From Anaerolineae bacterium (GTDB lineage Bacteria; Chloroflexota; Anaerolineae; Anaerolineales; UBA4823): a DNA stretch of 64,000 nt. This document shows positions 56,464 through 64,000 of this stretch, piece after piece. The stretch covers positions 1 through 64,000 of the forward strand of contig QOQU01000012.1 of the NCBI GenBank assembly GCA_003327455.1. The letters run 5' to 3'. Position 1 is the stretch's first letter. Every line of letters begins with the position of its first letter. Below the pieces are notes generated by a model, which searched no databases, was not told the origin of the DNA, and was given only the letters and a program-made list of their open reading frames with translations. The position numbers and the translations under genes were made by a program.

Positions 56464-56501
56464 AACCAACTTTCCAAAGGTTAGAGGAGGTATAGAAGAA
56501 C

Positions 56502-57428
56502 ATGGAAAGACATCTATCCTTTCGCCATCCGTTAGCCATTGTGTTAGGGGGAGGTGGGGCAAGAGGCGCTTTGCAAGTGGGTGCCTTACGAGCCCTCTTC
56601 GAACATGGCATTCAACCCGATCTCCTGGTTGGTACATCGATTGGAGCTGTCAACGCTGCCTATCTTGCGCTTCACGGCGTAAATTTGGAGGGATTGAGAG
56701 CGCTTGAACAGGCCTGGTTTGAAGCGGCAGAAGCCAACCTGTTACCGGCGAATTATCTCTGGTTAACCGTACAGGTCTTGTTTGAGCGGATCGGGCGGCG
56801 GATGGATCATCGGATGCGCGATTTCTTCGTGGCACATGGTTTGACCCCCGACTTAACCTTTGGAGATGTCCAGAATATTCGCCTGTACCTAGTGGCAGCC
56901 GATCTAAACTCAGGAGAGCCATTGATCTACGGGACAAGCCCTGAGCAATCCATCCTGGAAGGCCTGGAAGCCTCCACGGCTCTGCCTCCCTGGGTACATC
57001 CCCTGGATCAAGAAGGACATCTCCTGATCGATGGCGGGGTGGTCAGCAATTTGCCGATCGAGCCAGCCTACCGTCAAGGGGCGAAGGAAATCATTGCCTT
57101 AGATCTCCTCGATCCCCGCCTGGTAACCGCTCCTGCAACGCCCTCTTTTGGTCACTTTATCGCCAGGTTGATCAATACGGTGGAGCAACGCCAGGTAGAA
57201 CTTGAGCTGGAACTAGCGGATGCTCATCAAATACCTGTCTGGCATATTCGCCTGCAGGGAGAAAAAGCTGTCCCAATTTGGGATTTCAGCCAGACAGGTG
57301 AGTTAATCGAACGCGGCTATCAGCTCGCTCAAGCCGAAATCCAAAAGAAGTTGGTCGAGCAGCCGCCACACTGGCTCTCATGGTTGCGCAAGCGCCTCAA
57401 TCACCTCGTCGGGGCGCCGTCTTCATAG
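56502..57428 (+). CDS. Patatin-like phospholipase
   Basis: Acyl hydrolase of membrane lipids. The 308 residues have the oxyanion hole GGGGARGALQVGAL, the nucleophile Ser46 in GTSIG and the catalytic Asp177 in DGGVVSNLP, all that a Ser-Asp dyad enzyme needs. Two-domain RssA/NTE-like layout without a membrane anchor. GGAGG lies upstream of the ATG. Association with MscS suggests a membrane-stress role, an inference. Confidence 0.93.
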   Translation: MERHLSFRHPLAIVLGGGGARGALQVGALRALFEHGIQPDLLVGTSIGAVNAAYLALHGVNLEGLRALEQAWFEAAEANLLPANYLWLTVQVLFERIGRRMDHRMRDFFVAHGLTPDLTFGDVQNIRLYLVAADLNSGEPLIYGTSPEQSILEGLEASTALPPWVHPLDQEGHLLIDGGVVSNLPIEPAYRQGAKEIIALDLLDPRLVTAPATPSFGHFIARLINTVEQRQVELELELADAHQIPVWHIRLQGEKAVPIWDFSQTGELIERGYQLAQAEIQKKLVEQPPHWLSWLRKRLNHLVGAPSS

Positions 57429-57489
57429 GCTCCAATCAACCTGTCATCTCAAATTCGTGACAACTATCACTATACGCCGCTGGCTTTCG

Positions 57490-57523
57490 GAATAAAATAT
57501 TCAATAGTTTGAATATTTTATTC
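57490..57523. promoter_or_regulatory. Perfect 15-bp inverted repeat before the permease gene
   Basis: GAATAAAATATTCAA (57490-57504) and TTGAATATTTTATTC (57509-57523) separated by TAGT. It lies 44 bases before the permease ATG. Its AT-rich TTGAATAT type matches ArsR/SmtB operators; no T-run follows, so it is not a typical terminator of the patatin gene. Confidence 0.6.
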
Positions 57524-57567
57524 AGTGGAAAATGGCTTTTGGCTATTCTCCTGATTGGAGGTATTCG

Positions 57568-59040
57568 ATGAACATTGCAGAGTGGCTTCTTCGCCTGTTG
57601 AACGGTGGATTAGGAAATCTTTCCGCCTACCTTGCAGCCCACGTTCTGTTATGTCTTGTACCGGCGTTTTATATTGCCGGTGCAATGACGGCTTTAATTC
57701 CGAAGGAGTCGGTAACCCGTTTTTTGGGTAGAAATGCCCCCAAGTACATTGCATACCCCGGGGCAGCCCTAGCCGGCTCGATCCTTGCCGTCTGTTCCTG
57801 CACCATCGTCCCCATTTTTGCTGGCATCTATAAAAAGGGAGCGGGTATCGGTCCGGCAATTACCTTCCTGTTTTTTGCACCCGCCGCCAACATATTAGCT
57901 CTCGTCTACACTGGCGGCGTGATCGGGCTTGATCTGGCGTTCGCGCGCCTGATCCTTTCCCTGACCTTTGGCATCGGCATTGGGATGATTATGGCACTGA
58001 TCTTCTCCCGCCAGGACATCGCGCACGATAAAGAAACCGATGCCATGTTTGCCGGCAAGGGGAGCATGCGCCGCCCGGCTTTGATCTTCTTGCTCCTTCT
58101 GGTTGCCTTGCTGCTGGCTGGCACCTTCAAGATTGGTCTGTTGACCAATTCATACGCCCATCTCACCCTCCCCATCAGCGGGATGGATCGCTTCCAGGAT
58201 TTTCTTTACCGTTTGGTTCCCTACGATCCAAGCAAGGGTGAAGAAGGGGTTACTGCTCAGGGCGCAATTCTCATTGGCTTGTTAATTCTGATCGGCATCT
58301 CTTCCTGGAAAGGATTAGAGAACATTTACGAGGGTTTCAATCGCTGGACCTGGGTCGCCATGGGATTGGTCGGGTTGACTTTGCTCACTGCCTCTTTAGG
58401 GATGACCCCTCATTCTGGCGGACTTGACCTTGCCTTTACCGGGCGTTTCTTCGGTGTCCTGTTGGCGTTGGCAGCCCTGACCTGGTTGATGTTCAAGCGC
58501 TTGAGCGAGGATGAATTGCGCGATTGGCTGTGGGAATCGTGGCGCTTTGTCAAGCAAATCTTTCCCTTACTTGTTGTCGGTGTATTTGCTGTTGGGGTCA
58601 TTCGGGTGTTGATTAAACCCGAGTGGATTCAAACTCTTGCCGGTCACAACACCATTTTAGGCAACCTGGCGGGGGTAGTTTTTGGCGTCTTCATGTACTT
58701 CCCAACCCTGGTTGAAGTGCCCATTGCCAATATGTTTCTCAGCCTTGGGATGCACCGCGGACCGCTTCTGGCATACCTGATGGCAGACCCCGAACTGAGC
58801 CTGCAGAGCATCCTGATGATCTCCGCCATCATCGGGCGCCTGCGCGCCTGGACCTACGTGGCCTGGGTGGCGCTCTTTAGCACGTTAGCCGGACTGATTT
58901 ACGGTGCCTGGGTGGATGGGGTCTCGGTCGGTCTGCTTTTCCTGTACCTGGTTGGTTTTATCGCCTTGCTTGCTTTTGCACTCTGGTGGATCGAACGTCA
59001 AAACAAAGCTCGCCTGAGTGAACCTGTCTCAGCCGATTAA
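57568..59040 (+). CDS. ArsP/YraQ-type permease (DUF318, UPF0718)
   Basis: A 490-residue membrane protein with about twelve helices. The family cysteine motif AVCSCTIVPIFAGIYKKGAG near residue 77, typical of ArsP organoarsenical exporters and related permeases, occurs in the first half, and FPTLVEVPIANMFLSLGMHRG near 380 is its repeat in the second half. GGAGG lies six bases before the ATG at 57568. The upstream operator suggests metal(loid)-dependent expression. No arsR is nearby. Confidence 0.9.
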   Translation: MNIAEWLLRLLNGGLGNLSAYLAAHVLLCLVPAFYIAGAMTALIPKESVTRFLGRNAPKYIAYPGAALAGSILAVCSCTIVPIFAGIYKKGAGIGPAITFLFFAPAANILALVYTGGVIGLDLAFARLILSLTFGIGIGMIMALIFSRQDIAHDKETDAMFAGKGSMRRPALIFLLLLVALLLAGTFKIGLLTNSYAHLTLPISGMDRFQDFLYRLVPYDPSKGEEGVTAQGAILIGLLILIGISSWKGLENIYEGFNRWTWVAMGLVGLTLLTASLGMTPHSGGLDLAFTGRFFGVLLALAALTWLMFKRLSEDELRDWLWESWRFVKQIFPLLVVGVFAVGVIRVLIKPEWIQTLAGHNTILGNLAGVVFGVFMYFPTLVEVPIANMFLSLGMHRGPLLAYLMADPELSLQSILMISAIIGRLRAWTYVAWVALFSTLAGLIYGAWVDGVSVGLLFLYLVGFIALLAFALWWIERQNKARLSEPVSAD

Positions 59041-59206
59041 TTCTCGATTTGCCCTGCTCAACCGTCAGCCCGACCAGGCAAGCGATCAAGAACTCATTGA
59101 CATGGCAAGGCAGTATAATTACATTCCTCGCAAAGCTTCTGTTGAGCAAGATTACGCGCGGGCGCTAAGGCAGGCCTATGCAGCTTATCTTGCCCGTCAG
59201 AAGTAG
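59018..59206 (+). CDS. Small protein of 62 residues
   Basis: A GTG-started frame overlapping the end of the permease gene by 23 bases. It contains SDQELIDMARQYNYIPRKAS and EQDYARALRQAYAAYLARQK, a charged helical composition like a real protein. It resembles short proteins found beside DUF318 permeases, as far as I recall. Start is uncertain; no Shine-Dalgarno site is clear, and coupling to the permease is possible. Confidence 0.5.
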   Translation: MNLSQPINSRFALLNRQPDQASDQELIDMARQYNYIPRKASVEQDYARALRQAYAAYLARQK

Positions 59207-59247
59207 AGCCGGGAATTCAAATGCTGGCATCAGAGTAGGAAAAAAAC

Positions 59248-60081
59248 ATGACCCAACCCATTCTGAAAATCGAAAATCTCAGCCTGAAACGTGACGATCG
59301 GCTAATCCTCAATGAGGTTAATCTGGATATCTTTCCCGGTGAAGTCCATGCCCTTCTGGGTTTGAATGGTTCGGGGAAATCCTCGCTTGCCTACACCATT
59401 ATGGGCTGCGAAGGCTATACCCCTGATCAAGGGTGCATCCTTTTCGAGGGAAAAGACATCACCCACCTCTCCATTACGGAACGGGCGCGCCTGGGCATCA
59501 CGCTAGCCTGGCAAGAACCGGCTCGCTTCGAAGGCATCCCGGTTGGCAAATATGTCGGACTGGGTGTCAATCCGCCCAATCGCGAACGCGTCATCCAGGC
59601 TCTGGAAGCCGTTGCCTTACCTGCTAAAGTGTATGGCTACCGCTCGGCCGATAAAACCCTCTCCGGTGGAGAAAGAAAGCGGGTCGAGCTGGCAGCCGTT
59701 TACGCCATGCGCCCCAAGCTGGCGGTTCTCGATGAACCCGATTCAGGGATTGATATTCTCTCGCTGGGAGAGATCGCCAACCTGATCCGGCGCATGGCAA
59801 TTGAAGGCGTGGCGGTTTTTCTCATCACGCATCGCGATGAACTGGTGGAAACCGCCGATCGTGTCTCGCTCATCTGCGCTGGCACAATTCTCTTTACCGG
59901 CAAACCACTCGAGGCAAGACGCTATTTTACCAGCCGCTGCATCCCGCACCTGGAAGCCTTAGGCTCACAGCCCTGGGATACCTCTAAGCCCGAAGTGCAG
60001 GAAGCCCTTGCCAGCAATGGACTGCTAAAACTGGCTGCCCAAGCCGCCAACCGCCAAACTGGGAAGGAGACATCCGCATGA
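59248..60081 (+). CDS. sufC: SufC-type ABC ATPase (Fe-S cluster assembly)
   Basis: ATPase of the SUF iron-sulfur scaffold. The 277 residues have Walker A GLNGSGKSS (38-46), the SufC-type Q-loop segment LAWQEPARFEGIPV, signature TLSGGERKRVELA and Walker B LAVLDEPDSGID, followed by a longer than usual C-terminal tail (from 235). Overlaps sufD by ATGA. Such SufC-SufB/D pairs are the minimal SUF system of many anaerobes and archaea. Confidence 0.93.
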   Translation: MTQPILKIENLSLKRDDRLILNEVNLDIFPGEVHALLGLNGSGKSSLAYTIMGCEGYTPDQGCILFEGKDITHLSITERARLGITLAWQEPARFEGIPVGKYVGLGVNPPNRERVIQALEAVALPAKVYGYRSADKTLSGGERKRVELAAVYAMRPKLAVLDEPDSGIDILSLGEIANLIRRMAIEGVAVFLITHRDELVETADRVSLICAGTILFTGKPLEARRYFTSRCIPHLEALGSQPWDTSKPEVQEALASNGLLKLAAQAANRQTGKETSA

Positions 60082-61064
60082 GTGCTGTTGCTAAACCCAA
60101 ACATGCTATTGAAAACCGCCCAGGCTGGGCAGACGAAATGGCCGCCATGCTGGAAGCCTACCAACAAGCGGGCGGCGAACCGGCTGCTTTACAGCTCCCC
60201 GAAGTCGCCACCCTGGTTGTCAGCGCAAATACGGTCTTGGTGTCTCATGAGATTCCCGGCATACACTTTCAAGCCGAACCCTTAGAACATGGGGTTAAGG
60301 CGGTCATCAAGGTAGAACCAAACGCAAAGATTGCAAATCCGGTCCATCTGTGTTTTGGGGTAATCCCGGCTGAGGGCATTCAACAGATCCTGGCAAACTA
60401 CGAGATCGGCGAAGGGGCAGAAGTACAATTTCTTGCCCATTGTTCCTTTCCGAATGCCGTCAAAGTTCAACATCTCATGGAAGGCACCATCCACGTCGGT
60501 AAGAATGCCAGCCTGACCTACACCGAAGAGCATTTCCACGGGCAAACGGGCGGCGTTGAAGTCCTGCCTCGCGTCCGAGTAAAAGTGGAAGAAGGAGGAC
60601 GTTTCAACACGACGTTTGTCCTGACGCGTGGCAGAATTGGCAAAATGGTCTTCGATTATGAAGTGGAAGCCGGCGATCGGGCAGTCGTTGAAATGACCAC
60701 CAAAGCGTATGGTCATGTTGACGATGAAGTAGTTGTAAAGGAAGTTGTCCGGCTCAACGGCGAAAAAGCGCGCGGATTGACCCGCACACGGGTAGCCGTG
60801 CGCGACCAGGCCCGCAGCCAGGTTTTCACGACCATGGAAGGTAACGCGGCGGGAGCGCGCGGTCACATGGACTGCACGGAGATCGTGCGCGACCGGGCAG
60901 TGGCTCAAAACACGCCCCTAGTGATCGTACGCCACGATCAGGCTCAAGTGACCCATGAGGCAGCCATCGGAAGCGTCAACCGTAAAGAGCTGGAAGCCCT
61001 TCTCGCACGCGGTTTAGATGAAGACGAAGCGGTGGATCTGATTATTCGTGGCATGATCCGCTAA
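60078..61064 (+). CDS. SufB/SufD-family Fe-S scaffold protein
   Basis: A 328-residue beta-helix scaffold partner of SufC. The C-terminal core shows RVAVRDQARSQVFTTMEGNA, GHMDCTEIVRD and HDQAQVTHEAAIGSVN, the SufC contact region, and the last helix EDEAVDLIIRGMI. The protein is short, so it is probably the single SufB/D subunit of a two-component system. Cys in GHMDCTE could be a cluster ligand. No sufS or sufU gene follows. Confidence 0.92.
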   Translation: MSAVAKPKHAIENRPGWADEMAAMLEAYQQAGGEPAALQLPEVATLVVSANTVLVSHEIPGIHFQAEPLEHGVKAVIKVEPNAKIANPVHLCFGVIPAEGIQQILANYEIGEGAEVQFLAHCSFPNAVKVQHLMEGTIHVGKNASLTYTEEHFHGQTGGVEVLPRVRVKVEEGGRFNTTFVLTRGRIGKMVFDYEVEAGDRAVVEMTTKAYGHVDDEVVVKEVVRLNGEKARGLTRTRVAVRDQARSQVFTTMEGNAAGARGHMDCTEIVRDRAVAQNTPLVIVRHDQAQVTHEAAIGSVNRKELEALLARGLDEDEAVDLIIRGMIR

Positions 61065-61222
61065 GCCATTGTGAAATGCCAAAGAAAAGTCTGGATGCGC
61101 ATTCTACCCGTTTAATCTGTTGCTTCAACCAGACTATCGAGTAAACGAAGAGGTAGCCAGGAAGGATTTCTTATATCTTATGTTATGATTAGGCATCTCA
61201 ATCAAGAAAGGATGTTTATTTT

Positions 61223-61624
61223 ATGGATGGTAACTTTGAACAATCGTTTGCGGCTGATGAAAAGGCATTAAATGTCTTTGAAGCAAGCCGCGCCTTAGGG
61301 GAGGTACTGGTGCAAACCCCCCTTTATCAAAATTTCCTGAGCGCCTTGAGGGCAATCAACAACGATCCCGAAATTCAACGCATTGCAACGCAAATGCGCA
61401 GCCACCAGAATGCCCTTCAAATGGGGATCGACGGACATGAACACCATGCTGAATTATCTCGCTTGCAAGCCGAGCTAGAAGCTCTGCCCATTGTCCAGCA
61501 ATACCGCCAAACCGAAATGGAGACACTTGACTTTTTCCGCGCCGTCGACGACCTGATCAGTGAATCCATCGGTTTCCCGTTTGCCCATAACGCTCACCGT
61601 AGCAGTTGCAGTTGTGGAGCCTGA
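61223..61624 (+). CDS. YlbF-family protein with CSC tail
   Basis: A 133-residue helical protein of the YlbF/YmcA (DUF964) family: ASRALGEVLVQTPLYQNFLSA and LPIVQQYRQTEMETLDFF are typical. The last residues HRSSCSCGA add two cysteines beyond the family domain. In Bacillus, YlbF, YmcA and YaaT form a complex that carries Fe-S clusters and modulates RNase Y. AAAGGA lies upstream of the ATG. A second YlbF gene follows 10 bases after the stop. Confidence 0.88.
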   Translation: MDGNFEQSFAADEKALNVFEASRALGEVLVQTPLYQNFLSALRAINNDPEIQRIATQMRSHQNALQMGIDGHEHHAELSRLQAELEALPIVQQYRQTEMETLDFFRAVDDLISESIGFPFAHNAHRSSCSCGA

Positions 61625-61634
61625 GGAGATGAAC

Positions 61635-62015
61635 ATGGAACTCACCCCTGAAATCAAATTGGCTGCCCTTCACCTCGTTGAGGCAATGAAAAACGACGCC
61701 ACGATTCAAATCTATCTCTCTGCTCAAGAAGCGGTTCAAAATGACCCCCAGGCAGAGGGTTTGGAAAAGCAATTAATCGAACTTTATGAAAATCTAATCC
61801 ATCGTCAACAACAAGGGGAAAAGTTGAGCGAGGAAGAAATCGAGGCCTTCAATAGCTTAAGATACCAAGTCCGGGTTCATCCACTCATTGCGCAGCGAGA
61901 AAGCGCCCTGGCTCAGATCAAGCCCTACCTCGCTCAAATCGCAGATGAAATCAGCTATGTGCTTGGCATTGACTACACTACCCTTGCCGATGTTCACTGC
62001 AGTGGAGGATGTTAG
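61635..62015 (+). CDS. Second YlbF-family protein with Cys-rich tail
   Basis: A 126-residue paralogue of the upstream gene: MELTPEIKLAALHLVEAMKN, EGLEKQLIELYENLIHR and the tail DVHCSGGC with two cysteines. The ATG at 61635 is chosen because GAGGAG ends six bases before it; ATG 61629 abuts that site. Both paralogues ending in Cys pairs suggests that cluster or metal binding at the tail matters. A NifX-like gene follows. Confidence 0.85.
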   Translation: MELTPEIKLAALHLVEAMKNDATIQIYLSAQEAVQNDPQAEGLEKQLIELYENLIHRQQQGEKLSEEEIEAFNSLRYQVRVHPLIAQRESALAQIKPYLAQIADEISYVLGIDYTTLADVHCSGGC

Positions 62016-62038
62016 CAAACTACAGGAGGAGTTAGGAC

Positions 62039-62455
62039 ATGAAAATTGCCGCTGTAACAGAAGATGGCATTACCATCAGCCAGCATTTCGGTCGTGCACC
62101 TTATTATGTGGTTGTGAAAGTCGAAGATGGCAAAGTGGTTTCAAAGGAATTGCGTGACAAGTTAGGGCACGCCCATTTTGCCGGCGAACATCAGGAAGGA
62201 CCTCATCATTCCCACCAGGAAAACGATCCGCGTGGCCACGGCTTTGATCCCGCTGCCCAGAGTCGCCACGCCCGAATGGCTGCGGCGATTCAAGATTGCG
62301 ATATCCTGCTTGCACGTGGCATGGGAGCTGGTGCCTACGCCAGTATGCAAGCAGCTGGCATTCGCCCGATCGTAACGGATATCGCTTCGATTGATGAGGC
62401 CGTAGAGGCTGTCCTGCGCGGCGAGATCGTTGATCATCCGGAGCGATTGCACTGA
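62039..62455 (+). CDS. NifX/NafY-like (dinitrogenase iron-molybdenum cofactor) family protein
   Basis: A 138-residue protein with the DiNase FeMo-cofactor fold: MKIAAVTEDGITISQHFGRAPYYVVV at the start and the CDILLARGMGAGAYASMQ segment near residue 92. Between them is an insertion rich in His (about 52-67, HQEGPHHSHQENDPRGHGF) able to bind metal. No nitrogenase genes are in the window, so a role in FeS or metal cofactor handling is more likely. Overlaps the next gene by one base (TGATG). Confidence 0.9.
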   Translation: MKIAAVTEDGITISQHFGRAPYYVVVKVEDGKVVSKELRDKLGHAHFAGEHQEGPHHSHQENDPRGHGFDPAAQSRHARMAAAIQDCDILLARGMGAGAYASMQAAGIRPIVTDIASIDEAVEAVLRGEIVDHPERLH

Positions 62456-63657
62456 TGAAGCGCTTTTTTCATGTTGCCCCTCTTGCTCTCCTGATGCTTG
62501 CGGCAACCCTGGCAGGCTTATTCAACTTACCTCAACCCGCCGCCGCGCAAGATAAGCCGACACCGACCTATAAAATTTGCCATATTTGTGATCAGATGGT
62601 TGCCCAGGCGGTGGTGCGCGTGATCCTCTTTTGGATGGATGGCTGCCCGCATTGCCATGAGGTGATCGATAACGTCTTACCTCCCCTGCGCCAGCAGTAT
62701 GGGCGACAGTTGGAAATCTGGATGATCGAGGTCTCCTCAATGGAAGACATCAATCGTCTTTATGAAATCGGGGAGGGATATGGACTCAAGCCAGAACAGA
62801 TCGGTGTACCTTTTATGATCATCGGCGACAATGTGCTCATCGGTTCGCGACAAATTCCTGCCGAGTTACCCGGCTTGATCGAACGATACATCAAACTGGG
62901 TGGGGTGGATTACCCAGAAATTCCCCAACTGGCAAGTTTTGCCCCTCCCCTTTCTGCCTCCTCGGCTCCGGAAGCAAGCGGCGAGATCACTCCCCCGCCT
63001 CCGACCAGCGCAGTCCCTCAAATTGTGGCGGTAGAACCCCAGGCAGTTGAATCGGCTCAACCCCAGGCACCTGCACCGAAATCATCCGGGTTTACTCTGG
63101 CGATCATTATCCTGATCGGAATGGTGCTCGTTTTGCTGTACGGCATCATCGCCATCGCTTTGAATAAAGCCCTGCCGGTTTCTGAGCGCTTCCATCGTTA
63201 CGCATTCCCATTTCTTTCGATCATCGGTTTAGGGGTTGCGCTCTACCTGGCTTATGTCGAAACCCAGGAAGTACCCGCTATCTGCGGTCCGGTCGGTGAT
63301 TGTAACGCCGTGCAACAGAGCCCGTATGCCAGACTCTTCGGTATTCTGCCGGTGGGAGTTCTGGGGGCAATCGGTTATGTTGCCATCCTGTTCACCTGGC
63401 TTTGGGGTCGTCTACGTAAAGACTGGCTGGCGCAAAAAGCCCCTCTGATTGTGTTTGCCATGACGCTCTTTGGGCTATTGTTTTCCATCTACTTAACCTA
63501 TCTTGAGCCTTTCGTGATCAAAGCCGTTTGCGCGTGGTGTCTGACCTCGGCGGTGATTATGGCCGCGCTCTATTTCCTGAGCGTTGAGCCTCTGGTCAGG
63601 CAGTGGCAACTGGATTTAGAAGTGGAAAGGTTGGAGTTCGAGATCGAGGAAAGGTAA
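62455..63657 (+). CDS. Thioredoxin-like domain fused to vitamin K epoxide reductase (VKOR)
   Basis: A 400-residue membrane oxidase of protein disulfide formation. Signal peptide 1-31; an extra pair CHIC (Cys42, Cys45); thioredoxin-like domain with CPHC (Cys64, Cys67) and cis-proline GVPFM near 120; Pro/Ala-rich linker (160-212); then a four- or five-helix VKOR domain with Cys277 and Cys283, loop GDCNAVQQS, and the quinone-side pair CAWC (Cys359, Cys362). Most bacterial fusions carry the thioredoxin at the C-terminus, so the order is reversed. Coupled to the NifX-like gene. Confidence 0.9.
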   Translation: MKRFFHVAPLALLMLAATLAGLFNLPQPAAAQDKPTPTYKICHICDQMVAQAVVRVILFWMDGCPHCHEVIDNVLPPLRQQYGRQLEIWMIEVSSMEDINRLYEIGEGYGLKPEQIGVPFMIIGDNVLIGSRQIPAELPGLIERYIKLGGVDYPEIPQLASFAPPLSASSAPEASGEITPPPPTSAVPQIVAVEPQAVESAQPQAPAPKSSGFTLAIIILIGMVLVLLYGIIAIALNKALPVSERFHRYAFPFLSIIGLGVALYLAYVETQEVPAICGPVGDCNAVQQSPYARLFGILPVGVLGAIGYVAILFTWLWGRLRKDWLAQKAPLIVFAMTLFGLLFSIYLTYLEPFVIKAVCAWCLTSAVIMAALYFLSVEPLVRQWQLDLEVERLEFEIEER

Positions 63658-63660
63658 AGG

Positions 63661-64000
63661 ATGCTGATCGAGGAGTATGAGATCGAGGTATTCACGCCGC
63701 CCTGCGATCCCGGTGCAGAACGGTATGCTGCCCGCGCGCGTTTGAAAGTCGATATTTCTGAAGTCCTTCCCTACCTGAACGCCACTTTGCGCGGGGCTGT
63801 TTACCTCCCCGAAGCCAGAGCGTTGACCTGGAAAAAAGGCGGTCACAATGTCGCCTTTCATGCCTTTGAAGTTGCTATCAGTAATGTCGAAGACCGCCAG
63901 GCTGCGGAAAAAGAACTGAAAGGGGTGATCGATCTGGTCAACCGCACCTGGGAACGCCGCGCCGAGATCACCCCGGATACCTCTACCCGCCAGCGCCCTA
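63661..64000 (+). CDS. Start of a protein of the (Fe-S)-binding/corrinoid-like family (cut by window edge)
   Basis: The 113 visible residues begin MLIEEYEIEVFTPPCDPGAE and include LPYLNATLRGAVY, WKKGGHNVAFHAFEVAISN and GVIDLVNRTWERRAEITPDT. I recall such N-termini on proteins with a C-terminal 4Fe-4S CxxCxxxxC module in anaerobes, but the diagnostic part lies beyond the window. It starts three bases after the VKOR stop, so is co-transcribed. Confidence 0.7.
   Translation, partial: MLIEEYEIEVFTPPCDPGAERYAARARLKVDISEVLPYLNATLRGAVYLPEARALTWKKGGHNVAFHAFEVAISNVEDRQAAEKELKGVIDLVNRTWERRAEITPDTSTRQRP

Noticed and set aside
57490-57523. Rho-independent terminator of the patatin gene
   Set aside because: The stem is AT-rich and has no T-run; its symmetry and position before the permease fit an operator better.
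62039-62455. Nitrogenase cluster
   Set aside because: Only a NifX-like protein is present, without nifHDK or nifB; the fold is common in non-diazotrophs.

Overview
The window is chromosomal DNA of moderate GC content from a bacterium, most likely a member of the Chloroflexota and probably class Anaerolineae. That placement is an inference from gene content and protein style: an FhaA/FhaB pair next to a SEDS cell-wall gene, LeuC-type hydratases, minimal SufC/SufD, a Chloroflexota-style PadR/MFS cassette and short dispersed palindromes. No database search was possible. Nothing looks like prophage, an insertion sequence or CRISPR.

Layout. 1-7.5 kb (minus strand): the str operon, rpoB-rpsL-rpsG-fusA-tuf, with tuf cut by the window edge. 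rpoC is missing from its usual place after rpoB. 7.7-12.2 kb: penicillin-acylase family hydrolase, a large membrane protein and two tRNA-Ser genes. 12.5-17.6 kb: thioredoxin-like protein, FhaA-like and FhaB-like phosphopeptide-binding proteins, MTA phosphorylase and a SEDS (RodA/FtsW) protein fused to a penicillin-binding-protein-like domain that has lost its catalytic motifs. 17.6-25 kb: HAD hydrolase, moaA, DUF2721 membrane protein, a secreted Gly/Met/Trp-rich protein, asd and an OmpR-type two-component system, then ybaK. 25-31.3 kb: orphan polar amino-acid ABC ATPase, rtcB, a frameshifted chemotaxis receptor and pfkA. 31.3-35.2 kb: padR-MFS-methyltransferase operon with tandem operator repeats, an AbrB antitoxin with a truncated PIN toxin, an overlooked 39-residue membrane protein, groES and a glutaredoxin. 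35.5-39.4 kb: a four-gene operon for isocitrate-type acids (dehydrogenase, lyase, LeuC/LeuD-type hydratase). 39.5-44 kb: VapC toxin with a truncated antitoxin, then an Rrf2 regulator with cysK-metY-metA (cysteine and methionine synthesis by acetylhomoserine and direct sulfhydrylation). 44-44.7 kb: repeat-rich intergenic DNA. 44.7-48.9 kb: pgi-ribA-SDR and a lipoprotein. 48.9-52.3 kb (minus): UPF0316 membrane protein, an unassigned cobalamin-binding protein and an opine-dehydrogenase family protein behind a structured leader. 52.6-59.2 kb: SDR plus unknown protein, TetR, MscS channel, patatin, and an ArsP/YraQ-type permease behind a 15-bp inverted repeat. 59.2-64 kb: sufC-sufD, two YlbF-family proteins with cysteine tails, a NifX-like protein with a His-rich insertion, a thioredoxin-VKOR fusion and the start of another gene; together these suggest an iron-sulfur or metal/redox module.

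Most interesting are the SEDS-pseudo-PBP fusion, the YlbF/YlbF/NifX/VKOR cluster, the cobalamin protein-opine dehydrogenase operon with its structured leader, the isocitrate-type acid operon, and a set of apparently leaderless starts in which a -10 box sits six or seven bases before the start codon.
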